DNA of 64,000 bases from positions 434,001-498,000 of the forward strand of contig NZ_CP097121.1 of NCBI RefSeq assembly GCF_024029675.1, in the 5' to 3' direction. This stretch comes from Fructilactobacillus carniphilus. Its GTDB lineage: Bacteria > Bacillota > Bacilli > Lactobacillales > Lactobacillaceae. The position numbers and the translations under genes are program-made. The notes beneath the pieces are model-generated. The model was not told the DNA's origin. It was given only the letters and a program-made list of their open reading frames with translations, and did not search any database. Shown piece by piece: positions 18,548 to 28,474 of the stretch (positions are counted from its first letter, which is position 1; every line of letters begins with the position of its first letter).

Positions 18548-20509
18548 ATGACGAAAAAAAAGGAAACCCAAGCTTATGATGCTTCCTCAATTCAAGTTTT
18601 ACATGGTTTAGAAGCCGTCCGCAAACGGCCCGGAATGTACATCGGCTCGACCGATAGCCGGGGACTCCATCATTTAGTTTATGAAATTGTTGATAATGCC
18701 GTTGATGAGGCTATTGCCGGTTACGGTGATGCCATTAATGTCACAATTAATGCTGATAATAGTATTACCGTTGAAGACCACGGTCGGGGGATGCCGGTTG
18801 AGATGCACGCATCTGGTAAACCGACTCCAGAAGTAATTCTGACGGTCCTGCACGCTGGGGGTAAATTTGGCCAGGGTGGCTATAAAACTTCTGGAGGACT
18901 GCATGGGGTTGGTTCGAGTGTTGTGAACGCTTTATCAACTAAGCTCACGGTTCAAATCGTCCGGGACCATCAGTTGTACGAAGAACAATTCGTGGATGGT
19001 GGTCAACCGGTGGGAACTTTGAAGAAACTGGGAAAGACCACGAAGCCCACGGGAACCACAATTACATTTAAACCGGATCCGACGATTTTTACCACGGTGG
19101 TTTATAACTTCGATACGTTAGCAACCCGCTTAAGGGAGGCTGCCTTTTTATTAAAGGGGGTTAAAATTACCCTTACTGATAAACGAGCGGGACAAGAACG
19201 TCAAGAAGTTTATCAATTTGATGAAGGAATTAAAGAGTTTGTTACGTATTTAAATGAAAGCAAGAGCACTTTAGGTCCAGTGATGGATTTTGATACCACT
19301 AAGGATGGAATCGAAGTGGAAGTTGCCGCACAATACAACGATGGTTACACAGAAACGATGATTTCCTTTGTTAACAACGTACGGACTAATGACGGGGGAA
19401 CCCATGAAGCTGGGTTTCGGAGTGGTTGGACGAAGGCGATGAACGAATACGCGCGTAAGGTCGGATTATTAAAGGAAAAAGATAAAAATCTGGACGGATC
19501 TGATGTGCGAGAAGGTCTCACAGCAGTGATTTCTTTGCGGGTTCCAGAAGAGGATTTACAATTTGAAGGGCAAACCAAAGGTAAACTAGGGACCCCAGCG
19601 GCTCGGTCAATTGTAGACAGCGTGATTTCAGAACAACTGGTCTATTTTTTGATGGAGAACGGGGATTTTGCAAATACCTTAGTCCAAAAAGCCTTGCGAG
19701 CTCGTAAAGCGCGAGAAGCCGCTAAAAAAGCTCGTGATGAAAGCCGACGCGGAAAAAAGAAGAAAAAAAGTGAACGGTTGTTATCCGGGAAGTTAACTCC
19801 AGCCCAGTCTAAGGATGCCAGTAAAAACGAGTTATTCCTTGTCGAAGGGGATTCAGCGGGTGGATCTGCTAAACAGGGACGAGACCGGAAACACCAGGCG
19901 ATTTTACCGTTACGAGGGAAGGTTTTGAATACCGAAAAAGCCAGCGTTACGGACATTTTAAAGAACGAAGAAATCAGTACGATTATGTACACGGTTGGGG
20001 CTGGCATGGGGAGTGACTTTTCGCTTTCAGATGCCAACTACGATAAGATTATCATCATGACGGACGCGGATGATGATGGGGCCCACATTCAAATCTTGTT
20101 ACTGACGTTCTTTTACAAGTACATGCGCCCGATGATTGAAGCTGGTCGAGTTTACGTGGCGTTGCCGCCGTTGTACAAGTTGCAAGCTGGTAAAGGCAAA
20201 CAGACCAAGGTTGAGTACGCCTGGACCAATGAAGAACTTGAACGCTTACGTCCTGATTTTCCTAAGGGAATGACATTGCAACGCTTTAAAGGGCTCGGAG
20301 AAATGAACGCGGACCAGTTGTGGGAAACTACGATGGATCCAGACCACCGGACCTTAATTCGGGTCCAAATTGATGATGCGGCGATGGCCGAAAAACAGGT
20401 TTCGACTTTAATGGGAACTAAGGTGGAACCGCGGAGAAATTGGATTGAAAGTAACGTTCAATTTACCTTAGAAGATGAAGGTAGTATCTTAGATAAAACT
20501 TTGGATTAG
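18548..20509 (+). CDS. parE: DNA topoisomerase IV subunit B
   Basis: ATPase subunit of topoisomerase IV, which unlinks daughter chromosomes. The GHKL ATPase domain shows EIVDNAVDEA, DHGRGMPVE and TSGGLHGVGSSVVNALS; this last form is typical of ParE rather than GyrB. The TOPRIM domain has LVEGDSAGGSAKQGRDR and MTDADDDGAHI. A basic stretch (RRGKKKKKSERL, about residue 400) links the halves. The 653-residue length fits. AAGGAG lies 9 nt before the ATG, and parC follows after 11 nt. Confidence 0.97.
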   Translation: MTKKKETQAYDASSIQVLHGLEAVRKRPGMYIGSTDSRGLHHLVYEIVDNAVDEAIAGYGDAINVTINADNSITVEDHGRGMPVEMHASGKPTPEVILTVLHAGGKFGQGGYKTSGGLHGVGSSVVNALSTKLTVQIVRDHQLYEEQFVDGGQPVGTLKKLGKTTKPTGTTITFKPDPTIFTTVVYNFDTLATRLREAAFLLKGVKITLTDKRAGQERQEVYQFDEGIKEFVTYLNESKSTLGPVMDFDTTKDGIEVEVAAQYNDGYTETMISFVNNVRTNDGGTHEAGFRSGWTKAMNEYARKVGLLKEKDKNLDGSDVREGLTAVISLRVPEEDLQFEGQTKGKLGTPAARSIVDSVISEQLVYFLMENGDFANTLVQKALRARKAREAAKKARDESRRGKKKKKSERLLSGKLTPAQSKDASKNELFLVEGDSAGGSAKQGRDRKHQAILPLRGKVLNTEKASVTDILKNEEISTIMYTVGAGMGSDFSLSDANYDKIIIMTDADDDGAHIQILLLTFFYKYMRPMIEAGRVYVALPPLYKLQAGKGKQTKVEYAWTNEELERLRPDFPKGMTLQRFKGLGEMNADQLWETTMDPDHRTLIRVQIDDAAMAEKQVSTLMGTKVEPRRNWIESNVQFTLEDEGSILDKTLD

Positions 20510-20520
20510 AAGGTGAACAA

Positions 20521-22971
20521 ATGGCAAAGCATGCCGAAATTAAAGACTTATCGTTAGCATCTGTCATGGATGAACGCTTTAGTCGTTATTCCAAGGCCAT
20601 CATTCAAGAACGAGCCTTACCAGACGTTCGTGATGGGTTAAAACCGGTCCAACGTCGGATTTTGTATTCCATGAATAAGGATGGCAATACTTACGATAAG
20701 GGCTTTCGGAAGTCGGCTAAATCAGTCGGAAACGTCATGGGGAATTTTCACCCCCACGGTGATAGTTCCATCTATGATGCCATGGTTCGGATGAGTCAGG
20801 ATTGGAAACTGCGGGCGCCCTTAATTGATATGCACGGAAATAATGGTTCGATGGATGGTGATCCGCCGGCAGCCATGCGGTATACAGAAGCACGTTTGAG
20901 TAAGATTGCGGGCGAAATGCTGCGTGACATCGATAAAGATACGGTCAGTTGGGTTTTAAACTTTGACGATACCGAATCCGAACCGACTGTGTTACCAGCC
21001 CGGATTCCCAACCTACTGGTAAACGGAGCTACCGGGATTTCGGCTGGATACGCGACGGAAATTCCGCCGCACAATCTGAGTGAAGTCGTGGATGCCTTGA
21101 TTTACTTACAAGCGCATCCAGATGCGACGTTAGATCAACTGATGCAGTTCATTCAGGGCCCAGATTTCCCAACTGGTGGAATTGTTCAAGGGTTAGATGG
21201 CATTAAGCAGGCTTATGAAACGGGGCACGGTCGGGTTGTGATTCGTTCCCGTTCTACCATTAGTGAGATGCGTGGTGGCAAGAAACTAGTACAGGTCACA
21301 GAAATTCCGTACGAAGTAAATAAAGCCCAACTTGTGAAGCAAATTGACGAAATTCGGTTAAACAAAAAAATTGAAGGAATTGCCGAAGTCCGAGATGACT
21401 CAGACCGTTCCGGCTTAATGATTTCAATTGAATTAAAACGAAACGTGGATGAACGTGGGATTTTAAACTATCTGTATAAAAATACGGACCTGCAAATTTC
21501 ATATAACTTTAACGTGGTCGCCATCAAGGACATGCGGCCCGAACGGTTATCGTTAAAAGACATTTTAGACACTTATTTGGCTTATCAGCGTTCCGTGTTA
21601 ACCAAACGAACCCAGTTTGATTTGAAAAAGGCGCAAGATCGTCAACACATTGTTTTAGGGCTGATTAAAGCCTTATCGATTTTAGACCAAGTTATTAAAA
21701 CGATTCGAGCTAGTCAAAATCGAAAAAACGCTCGCGATAACCTAGTTACCACCTATGACTTTACCGAGAAACAGGCGGATGCCATCGTTGCTTTACAATT
21801 GTACCGGTTAACGAATACTGATGTGACTAAGTTAAATGAAGAAAATGCGGATTTAGCGGCGCAAATTGCAGAGTATGAAACCATTTTGGCAGACCCAAGT
21901 GAACTAGATCGGGTGTTGAAACAAGAATTACAGGAAATTGCTGCAGAATACAAAACGCCACGACGGTCGACCATCCAACCAGAGATTGAAAGCTTAAACA
22001 TTAGTAAGCAGGTAACCGTTCCGGATGAACAAGTAATGGTGCTCGTTTCGCGTGATGGTTATTTGAAACGAACCAGTTTACGTTCCTTTGGCGCCACTGA
22101 TTTAACGGATAATGGTTTAAAAGAGGATGATCATCCAGTTTTTATCCAGCAACTTAGTACCCGGGACTCGATTTACATTTTCACTGACGGCGGTAACTTG
22201 ATTTATCGGCCTGTGCATGAAATTGAAGATAGTAAATGGAAAGATACTGGGGAACATATTTCCCAGTTAACTGGATTGCAGCCAACCGAAAAAGTAATTA
22301 CGGTCCAAGCCTTTGGCTCTCTGAAGCAAACTGGAAACTTTGTGATTGCTACGCGGGCTGGACACATTAAACAGGTTGAATTTGCCAAGTTACTGCCGGG
22401 ACGAACCTACCGCAGTCGAGCAATGATGTTTACCAAGTTAAAAGATGAGTTAGATGCCGTCGTTAACGTAACTTATTTAGAACCAAACGAAACTCAGGAC
22501 GTTTTAATCATGACGGAACAAGGGCTCGGGTTAAGATATGCACTGGATGAGGTATCCAGTAACGGACCGCGGACCGTAGGAGTCAAAGCCATTAATTTAG
22601 GTTCAGACGATCATGTAATCAATGCTCAGCTTGTGCAAGAGACTGATGACTTAGCAATGGTCTTTCAAAATGGTAATTTCAAAAAAATGCAAGTGGTTGA
22701 TATTCCACAAACTGCTAGGGCTCGAAAAGGAATTAAGGTACTCCGCGATTTAAAGACTAAACCAAATTTGCTGGCGGACTTCATGTGCTTAGATTCCGCC
22801 GAATCCATGATTCGAGTTTATACGGACACGCGCCATGCGCAAGATGTATTCGTGGCTGATTATCAAGTAGCCCCGAGAACGTCGAACGGGTCGAAGCTCC
22901 TGGATGTTACTAAAGATGGAACTCCGGTCCTATTAGCGAATATTCCAGAAACACAGTTTGTCGAGGAGTAG
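20521..22971 (+). CDS. parC: DNA topoisomerase IV subunit A
   Basis: DNA-cleaving subunit of topoisomerase IV. The catalytic tyrosine is in AAMRYTEARLSKI (about residue 121). The quinolone-determining region reads HPHGDSSIYDAMVRMSQ with the usual serine and an Asp at the acidic position, so no classic resistance change is visible. The C-terminal beta-pinwheel (about residues 495-800) has repeated blades. The length of 816 is normal. AGAAGGTG precedes the ATG. It forms an operon with parE. Confidence 0.97.
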   Translation: MAKHAEIKDLSLASVMDERFSRYSKAIIQERALPDVRDGLKPVQRRILYSMNKDGNTYDKGFRKSAKSVGNVMGNFHPHGDSSIYDAMVRMSQDWKLRAPLIDMHGNNGSMDGDPPAAMRYTEARLSKIAGEMLRDIDKDTVSWVLNFDDTESEPTVLPARIPNLLVNGATGISAGYATEIPPHNLSEVVDALIYLQAHPDATLDQLMQFIQGPDFPTGGIVQGLDGIKQAYETGHGRVVIRSRSTISEMRGGKKLVQVTEIPYEVNKAQLVKQIDEIRLNKKIEGIAEVRDDSDRSGLMISIELKRNVDERGILNYLYKNTDLQISYNFNVVAIKDMRPERLSLKDILDTYLAYQRSVLTKRTQFDLKKAQDRQHIVLGLIKALSILDQVIKTIRASQNRKNARDNLVTTYDFTEKQADAIVALQLYRLTNTDVTKLNEENADLAAQIAEYETILADPSELDRVLKQELQEIAAEYKTPRRSTIQPEIESLNISKQVTVPDEQVMVLVSRDGYLKRTSLRSFGATDLTDNGLKEDDHPVFIQQLSTRDSIYIFTDGGNLIYRPVHEIEDSKWKDTGEHISQLTGLQPTEKVITVQAFGSLKQTGNFVIATRAGHIKQVEFAKLLPGRTYRSRAMMFTKLKDELDAVVNVTYLEPNETQDVLIMTEQGLGLRYALDEVSSNGPRTVGVKAINLGSDDHVINAQLVQETDDLAMVFQNGNFKKMQVVDIPQTARARKGIKVLRDLKTKPNLLADFMCLDSAESMIRVYTDTRHAQDVFVADYQVAPRTSNGSKLLDVTKDGTPVLLANIPETQFVEE

Positions 22972-23003
22972 GGTAAGTTTAGCGACCCTCAGGGAACAAA
23001 ATA

Positions 23004-23012
23004 TGGTAAAGT
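23004..23012 (+). promoter_or_regulatory. Candidate extended -10 for ppaC
   Basis: TGG followed by TAAAGT (23007-23012), 33 nt before the ATG, with no clear -35. Confidence 0.35.
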
Positions 23013-23044
23013 AAAAGTAGCAGGTGAATAAAGGAGATTTTTTC

Positions 23045-23986
23045 ATGACAAAAGAATTAGTTTTTGGCCATCAAAATCCAGATACAGATGCAATTGCAGC
23101 GGCGATTGCATTAGCATACTTAGAAAAACAAGATGGCTATGATACAGAAGCAGTTGCATTGGGATCAGTTAACCCTGAAACGCAGTTTGTCTTAGATTAC
23201 TTCGGCGTTAAAGCCCCCCGTGTGGTAGAACACGCCAAGCCAGAAACAGATTTGGTAATGTTGGTTGATCACAACGAACCCCAACAAAGTATCGCAGATA
23301 TCGCTGATTTAACGGTTACTCACGTAGTTGATCACCACCGGATTAACGGATTTGATACTTCCAAACCCCTTTACTACAGAGCTGCACCTTACGGTTGTTG
23401 TTCAACAATCATTACCCAAATGTTTTCAGAAGAAGGGGTTACGATTCCTAAGGAAATTGCGGGATTAATGATGTCAGCGATTATTTCTGATACGTTACTC
23501 TTAAAGTCACCAACCACAACTGACGTTGATCGCGATGCCTTACAAGCATTGGCTGAAATTGCTGGAGTTGATAACTATGAAGACTACGGCGTGCAAATGC
23601 TGAAAGCAGGAACGAACGTGGATGCTAAATCAGCAGAAGAATTAATTGATAGTGATGCGAAGTCCTTCACCCTGGGTGGTAAAAACGTTCGAATTGATCA
23701 AATTAACGTGGTTGATTTAGAAGACGTTAATAAGCGTTTATCTGAAATCAAGCAAGCGATGGAAGTGGAAGCTCAAAGCGAAAACTATGATTTATTCTTA
23801 GTCTTGGTTACGAACGTCTTAACCAGTAATTCAGAACTAATTACGGTAGGAGAACCAAAGGACGTAGTTGCCCAAGCCTTTAACAACCAATTTGACGAAA
23901 ACGATGTAATGAATTTACCTGGCGTTGTTTCCAGAAAGAAACAAGTCGTTCCGCCATTAACCACGCAATTAGAAGCAAATAACTAA
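23045..23986 (+). CDS. ppaC: Manganese-dependent (family II) inorganic pyrophosphatase
   Basis: Hydrolyses pyrophosphate to phosphate, pulling biosynthetic reactions forward. This is the DHH-superfamily type. Metal-binding motifs are visible: FGHQNPDTDAI (residues about 6-16), MLVDHNEPQQS, and the DHH-type VVDHHRI (about 97). The C-terminal DHHA2-like end has SRKKQVVPPL. The length of 313 fits. An AAAGGAGA 7 nt before 23045 decides the start over an upstream ATG that lacks one. It has its own terminator. Confidence 0.97.
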   Translation: MTKELVFGHQNPDTDAIAAAIALAYLEKQDGYDTEAVALGSVNPETQFVLDYFGVKAPRVVEHAKPETDLVMLVDHNEPQQSIADIADLTVTHVVDHHRINGFDTSKPLYYRAAPYGCCSTIITQMFSEEGVTIPKEIAGLMMSAIISDTLLLKSPTTTDVDRDALQALAEIAGVDNYEDYGVQMLKAGTNVDAKSAEELIDSDAKSFTLGGKNVRIDQINVVDLEDVNKRLSEIKQAMEVEAQSENYDLFLVLVTNVLTSNSELITVGEPKDVVAQAFNNQFDENDVMNLPGVVSRKKQVVPPLTTQLEANN

Positions 23987-23994
23987 TTTACCCG

Positions 23995-24027
23995 AATAGC
24001 CGGATCGTTTGGATTCGGCTATTTTTT
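23995..24027 (+). terminator. Rho-independent terminator after ppaC
   Basis: AATAGCCG (23995-24002) and CGGCTATT (24016-24023) with a 13-nt loop, then a T run to 24027. Confidence 0.9.
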
Positions 24028-24044
24028 AATTGTGAGCAATATAT

Positions 24045-24072
24045 TTGCAATTGATGGATATATCATTAGAAT
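24045..24072 (+). promoter_or_regulatory. Probable msrB-msrA promoter
   Basis: TTGCAA (24045-24050), 16 bp, then TAGAAT (24067-24072), 33 nt before the msrB start. Confidence 0.6.
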
Positions 24073-24104
24073 AAAGGTTAGTAAATGTCAAGGAGGAATT
24101 TGTG

Positions 24105-24554
24105 ATGAACAAAGATGAATTAAAGCAAAAATTAACCCCAGAAGAATACGCAGTTACTCAAGAGGCCGCTACGGAACCAGCCTTCACTGGTAAGTACGAC
24201 CAATTCTTTAAAAAGGGAATATACGTGGATGTTGTGAGTGGAGAACCACTGTTCAGTTCCGCTGATAAGTATGATTCTGGTTGTGGTTGGCCTGCATTCA
24301 CTAAGCCAATTAAGAAAGAAAACTTAAAGAGCAAAACCGATACTTCCTTTGGCATGATTAGAGAAGAAGTTGAAAGTTCTGACGCCGGTTCCCACTTGGG
24401 TCACGTTTTCCCAGATGGCCCTGCCGATAAGGGTGGACTCCGGTATTGCATTAACTCCGCCGCTTTGAAGTTCATTCCGTATGACGAAATGGATGCTGCT
24501 GGTTACGGTCAGTACAAGGCTCAAGTTGACGAAAATGGAGGTCCTAACGAATGA
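24105..24554 (+). CDS. msrB: Peptide-methionine (R)-S-oxide reductase
   Basis: Repairs the R form of oxidised methionine in proteins. Family motifs are [25 protein letters not shown], the [10 protein letters not shown] segment and [11 protein letters not shown], which holds the catalytic cysteine. The two CxxC pairs that bind structural zinc in many MsrB proteins are absent, so this is the zinc-free form. The ATG at 24105 is 8 nt after AGGAGG; a GTG three bases upstream is also in frame but closer. The stop overlaps msrA by 4 nt. Confidence 0.96.
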   Translation: MNKDELKQKLTPEEYAVTQEAATEPAFTGKYDQFFKKGIYVDVVSGEPLFSSADKYDSGCGWPAFTKPIKKENLKSKTDTSFGMIREEVESSDAGSHLGHVFPDGPADKGGLRYCINSAALKFIPYDEMDAAGYGQYKAQVDENGGPNE

Positions 24555-25072
24555 AAAAAGAAGAAACAGCAATCTTTGCCGGAGGATGCTTCTGGTGCAT
24601 GGTCAAACCATTTGAAGAAACTCCGGGAATCATTTCCGTAGTGTCTGGGTATACCGGTGGCCATGTGCCGAACCCAACTTACGAACAGGTTTGCAGCCAT
24701 ACCACCGGTCATACGGAAGCCGTAAAGATTACGTTTGACCCTAGTGTTATTTCTTACAAGGATTTAGTGGAGATTTACTGGCGACAAACGGATCCAACCG
24801 ATGCCATGGGTCAATTCCAGGACCGTGGTGACAGTTACCGGCCGGTTATCTTTGTGAACAGTCCGGAACAAAGAAAAGTGGCAGAAGCTTCGAAGCAAGC
24901 TTTGGAAGAATCAGGCCAGTTTGATGCTCCCATTGTAACTAAGATTGAACCTGCCCAACCATTCTATCCAGCCGAAGACTACCACCAAGATTTCTACAAA
25001 AAGAACCCATTACGAGCTCAAATTGAAGAAATGGGTGGTCGTGAACAATTCATCAAAGAACACTGGAAATAA
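24551..25072 (+). CDS. msrA: Peptide-methionine (S)-S-oxide reductase
   Basis: Repairs the S form of methionine sulfoxide, complementing the MsrB encoded just upstream. The catalytic motif is AGGCFWCM (residues about 11-18). Further conserved stretches are [26 protein letters not shown], and a C-terminal [12 protein letters not shown]. The length is 173. Start and stop codons overlap (ATGA), so translation is coupled. A hairpin terminator follows directly. Confidence 0.97.
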   Translation: MKKEETAIFAGGCFWCMVKPFEETPGIISVVSGYTGGHVPNPTYEQVCSHTTGHTEAVKITFDPSVISYKDLVEIYWRQTDPTDAMGQFQDRGDSYRPVIFVNSPEQRKVAEASKQALEESGQFDAPIVTKIEPAQPFYPAEDYHQDFYKKNPLRAQIEEMGGREQFIKEHWK

Positions 25073-25077
25073 TTGAT

Positions 25078-25113
25078 AAACTCCTGTCATCTACTGATGA
25101 TGGGAGTTTTTTT
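25078..25113 (+). terminator. Rho-independent terminator after msrA
   Basis: AAACTCC followed by GTCATC pairs with GATGAT and GGAGTTT over a short loop, with seven T (25107-25113). Confidence 0.88.
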
Positions 25114-25198
25114 AAGCTTATTTCGGGTTAAATCCGGACATTATGATTTCTTGGTACCCAATTTCTAAATTTTATCCGAATTAAATTTAAAAAAAGGG

Positions 25199-25226
25199 TT
25201 GCATTATCTCGAATCCATGCTATGAT
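25199..25226 (+). promoter_or_regulatory. Promoter of the T-box operon
   Basis: TTGCAT (25199-25204), 16 bp, then TATGAT (25221-25226) with a TGC extended -10. Transcription would begin near 25233, just before stem I of the T-box. About 85 bases between the msrA terminator and this promoter show nothing else. Confidence 0.75.
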
Positions 25227-25239
25227 AAATAAAAATTAC

Positions 25240-25507
25240 AAAAGCAAAGCGTTAGTTAGGAAGTAGTAGTCCAAGCGGAAGCCCGCAGTGAGATGTTGGT
25301 TAGTGCGAAACATCATGTGGAAGCTTCGATGAACGTCACCTAATTGTTGTATGCGATTGCAAACCATACTGGGTGCTCCCATTACAGAGCCAACGATTCG
25401 AAGCTGGATCGTGAGAGATGTTGATTTTTTGGGTCAGCATAATAAAGGTGGTACCGCGTACAAAGCGTCCTTTAGTCAAGGTAAATTGACTAAGGGGCGC
25501 TTTTTTT
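25240..25507 (+). promoter_or_regulatory. T-box riboswitch leader with intrinsic terminator
   Basis: A tRNA-sensing transcription attenuator. The hallmark T-box sequence AAAGGTGGTACCGCG is at 25444-25458. The terminator is an 18-bp stem (25462-25479 with 25486-25503) followed by seven T. Stem I is visible: TTAGG (25256-25260) pairs with CCTAA (25339-25343), and an AGTA/GAA S-turn (25265-25268, 25331-25333) borders the specifier loop. The distal arm GATGTT/AACATC is present. The specifier is GTC (25335-25337) if aligned to the GAA-N-NNN-A pattern, or CGT (25334-25336) in the neighbouring register. Downstream genes concern amino-acid uptake and arginine synthesis. Confidence 0.95.
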
Positions 25508-25546
25508 GTTGGCGTAATAAGTTGAAAAGATGGAGGAGTAAAGGAA

Positions 25547-27001
25547 ATGCAGAAAAAATGGTGGAAGTGGTTGTTACTGACCATCATGCTGATTGTGGGA
25601 ATCAGCGTTACCGGTAACAGCGTGCATGCGGATGACTCACTGCAAAAAGTGAAGGATAAGGGAGTATTAACGGTGGCAACCTCGCCCGATTATCCTCCGT
25701 TTGAGTTTCAGGTTAACCAGCACGGCCATTCCAAGGACGTTGGAATGGACATTGAGTTAGCCAAACAAATTGCTAAGGATTTAGGAGTGAAGCTTCAGAT
25801 TAAGAATATGGATTTTAACTCCCTCTTAGTGGCCATTCAGACCGGGAAGGCTGACATGGCCATTGGTGGAATTAATCCTTCTCCAGAACGGAAACAAAAT
25901 GCGGATTTTTCCCAGATTTATTACTACGGGGGTGAATCATTTTTAATCAATAAAGCAGATACAGAAAAGTTGAAAAATCAAGCTGCTCTAAAGGGATTAA
26001 AAGTGGGAACCCAAACCGGATCCATGCAACAAAGTTTGGCCAAAAAGAATTTAAATGGTACCAAAGTGGTCACCATGGATAAAAATACCGATTTAATTCT
26101 GGCTTTAAAAACTCACAAAGTTGATGCCGTGGGAGTAGAAACCCCCGTAGCGCAAGCTTACGTGCAAAATGATCCGGACCTCAAAATGGTTAAAGCTAAC
26201 TATCACTTAAACAAACAGGATACTGGTTCTGCGGTGGCCTTACCGAAGGGCGCCACGACTTTACAAACGGCTGTGAATCAGTCAATTGACAAAGCCAAAG
26301 CCCAGCACTTGATGCCTCAGTATCTAAAAAAAGCCGGTAAGTATATGAAGGTTAACACCGCTGATACATCGATGATGCATTACTGGAAGTACTTCTTTAA
26401 CGGGTTAAAGTACACGCTGTTAATTTCTGTCTGTGCCGTTGCGGGTGGAATTATCCTGGGAATCATATTAGCCCTGATGCGGTTGAGTAATTTTAAGTGG
26501 CTGAGTTGGCCCGCCGTTAGTTACGTCGAAGTGGTCCGTGGCACTCCGATGATGGTGCAAGTGCTCCTAGTATACTTTGGTCTGGGAGTGTTAGTTAATA
26601 TTCCGGCCCTTCCGGCTGGGATGATTGCGGTGACTTTAAACAGTGCTGCCTATGTCAGTGAAATCATCCGGGGTGGAATCAACTCCGTTGCCAAGGGGCA
26701 AAAGGAAGCGGCCAAGAGTCTCGGCTTATCCAAAACTGATGCATTACGTTTCATTGTTTTACCCCAAGCCTTTAAGAACATCTGGCCAGCCCTTGGAAAT
26801 GAATTTATTTCGGTCATCAAGGAAAGTTCGATTGTCTCGATTATCGGAGTTACGGATTTAGTTTACGAACTAAACGTCGTAAGGGCTGATACCTACCGAG
26901 GAGTGGCGCCCATTGTCGTGGTAATGGCCATCTACTTCATCATTACCTTTACGCTAACCAGACTATTAAATTACATGGAAAGAAGAATGAAACACGATTA
27001 A
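25547..27001 (+). CDS. Fused amino-acid ABC transporter binding protein/permease, copy 1
   Basis: A single 484-residue chain joins an extracellular substrate-binding domain to a membrane permease. Residues 1-28 are a signal peptide/anchor. A polar-amino-acid-type binding domain spans about 32-270 ([30 protein letters not shown], the DMAIGGI segment). The His/Glu/Gln/Arg-type permease spans about 285-484, with the EAA loop [29 protein letters not shown] that contacts the ATPase. A GGAGGAG lies 8 nt before the ATG. The substrate is not provable from sequence; co-transcription with argGH suggests arginine, ornithine/citrulline or glutamine. Confidence 0.9.
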   Translation: MQKKWWKWLLLTIMLIVGISVTGNSVHADDSLQKVKDKGVLTVATSPDYPPFEFQVNQHGHSKDVGMDIELAKQIAKDLGVKLQIKNMDFNSLLVAIQTGKADMAIGGINPSPERKQNADFSQIYYYGGESFLINKADTEKLKNQAALKGLKVGTQTGSMQQSLAKKNLNGTKVVTMDKNTDLILALKTHKVDAVGVETPVAQAYVQNDPDLKMVKANYHLNKQDTGSAVALPKGATTLQTAVNQSIDKAKAQHLMPQYLKKAGKYMKVNTADTSMMHYWKYFFNGLKYTLLISVCAVAGGIILGIILALMRLSNFKWLSWPAVSYVEVVRGTPMMVQVLLVYFGLGVLVNIPALPAGMIAVTLNSAAYVSEIIRGGINSVAKGQKEAAKSLGLSKTDALRFIVLPQAFKNIWPALGNEFISVIKESSIVSIIGVTDLVYELNVVRADTYRGVAPIVVVMAIYFIITFTLTRLLNYMERRMKHD

Positions 27002-27019
27002 ACGGAGGAGGAACTAGCG

Positions 27020-28474
27020 ATGCAGAAAAAATGGCTCAAGTGGTTCTTGGTCATGGTAACGGTTGTGTTAGGGAGCACCCTGGCTAAAGCAACCGTCCAT
27101 GCTGATGACTCACTGCAAAAAGTGAAAGAACAAGGCGTATTAAAAGTAGCGGTTGCTCCCGATTATCCGCCGTTTGCCTTTCAGGTTAACGAACACGGCA
27201 AGTCTAAAGACGTGGGAATGGATATTGAAGTGGCGAAACAAATTGCCAAAGACCTCCACGTGAAGCTCCAACTAAAGAACATGGATTTTAACTCCGTCTT
27301 AGTAGCCGTTCAAACTGGAAAAGTTGATTTAGCATTAGGAGGAATTAATCCGACTCCCGCCCGGGAACAAAATGCCGATTTTTCTAAAATCTATTACTAC
27401 GGAGGCCAAAGCTTCCTGATTAACAAAACTGATGCTAACAAGTTAAAGAACCAAAAGAGTTTGAAGGGTGAAAAAGTCGGAACCCAAACTGGTTCGATGC
27501 AACAAACCTTAGCCAAAAAGCATTTAACCGATAGTAAGTTAGTTAGCATGGATAAGACCACGGACTTAGTCTTAGCAATCAAGACTCACAAGGTTAACGC
27601 TGTGGGAGTGGAAAAGCCAGTGGCGCAGGCCTACGTGGAAAATGATCCGGATTTAAAGATGATTCCCGCTGACTATAAGTTAGACAAGAAAGAAACCGGC
27701 TTTGCGATTGCTATGCCGAAGGGAGCTACGACCCTCCAAACGGCTGTGAACCAATCGATGGACAAGATTGCCCAACAACACTTAATTCCACAGTATCTAA
27801 AAACGGCCGCTAAGTACATGAAGGTTAACACCGCCAACACTTCGATGTGGCACTACTGGAAGTACTTCTTTGATGGCTTAAAATACACGTTTTTAATTTC
27901 TGTTTGTGCGGTTGCTGGCGGAATTATCCTGGGAGTATTGCTAGCCCTGATGCGGTTAAGCAACGTGAAATGGTTAAGTTGGCCCGCCATTAGCTACGTC
28001 GAAGTAGTCCGGGGCACTCCGATGATGGTGCAGGTACTATTAGTCTACTTTGGTCTCGGAATTTTGATTAACATTCCTGCATTACCTGCCGGGATTATCG
28101 CGGTGACCCTCAATAGTGCCGCTTATGTTAGTGAAATTATCAGAGGAGGAATCAACTCCGTGGCGAAGGGGCAAAAGGAAGCTGCTAAGAGCCTCGGTTT
28201 ATCAAAGCATGATGCTCTCCGGTTCATTATCCTACCGCAAGCCTTTAAGAACATTTGGCCTGCGCTAGGAAATGAGTTTATCTCAGTTATTAAGGAAAGC
28301 TCAATTGTTTCGATTATCGGAGTAACGGACTTGGTTTACGAACTAAACGTCGTGAGAGCTGATACCTATCGGGGAGTTGCTCCCATTGTCGTGGTAATGG
28401 CCATCTACTTTATCATCACGTTTACGCTCACAAGACTATTAAATTACTGGGAAGGAAAGATGAAACATGACTAA
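27020..28474 (+). CDS. Fused amino-acid ABC transporter binding protein/permease, copy 2
   Basis: A tandem paralogue of the preceding gene with the same length (484) and the same layout. The permease half is nearly identical by eye. More changes lie in the signal peptide and binding domain (for example [15 protein letters not shown] and [14 protein letters not shown]), so the pair may differ in affinity or substrate while sharing one ATPase. It begins 18 nt after copy 1 with CGGAGGAGG before the ATG. Its stop overlaps the ATPase start by 8 nt. A heterodimeric permease made of both copies is possible; this is inference. Confidence 0.9.
   Translation: MQKKWLKWFLVMVTVVLGSTLAKATVHADDSLQKVKEQGVLKVAVAPDYPPFAFQVNEHGKSKDVGMDIEVAKQIAKDLHVKLQLKNMDFNSVLVAVQTGKVDLALGGINPTPAREQNADFSKIYYYGGQSFLINKTDANKLKNQKSLKGEKVGTQTGSMQQTLAKKHLTDSKLVSMDKTTDLVLAIKTHKVNAVGVEKPVAQAYVENDPDLKMIPADYKLDKKETGFAIAMPKGATTLQTAVNQSMDKIAQQHLIPQYLKTAAKYMKVNTANTSMWHYWKYFFDGLKYTFLISVCAVAGGIILGVLLALMRLSNVKWLSWPAISYVEVVRGTPMMVQVLLVYFGLGILINIPALPAGIIAVTLNSAAYVSEIIRGGINSVAKGQKEAAKSLGLSKHDALRFIILPQAFKNIWPALGNEFISVIKESSIVSIIGVTDLVYELNVVRADTYRGVAPIVVVMAIYFIITFTLTRLLNYWEGKMKHD

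Noticed and set aside
25444-25507. A simple terminator-only attenuator.
   Set aside because: The AAAGGTGGTACCGCG element and stem I features identify a full T-box.
25351-25617. An 88-codon + strand frame across the T-box leader.
   Set aside because: It reads through the T-box and terminator hairpin, lacks a Shine-Dalgarno and overlaps the true transporter gene.
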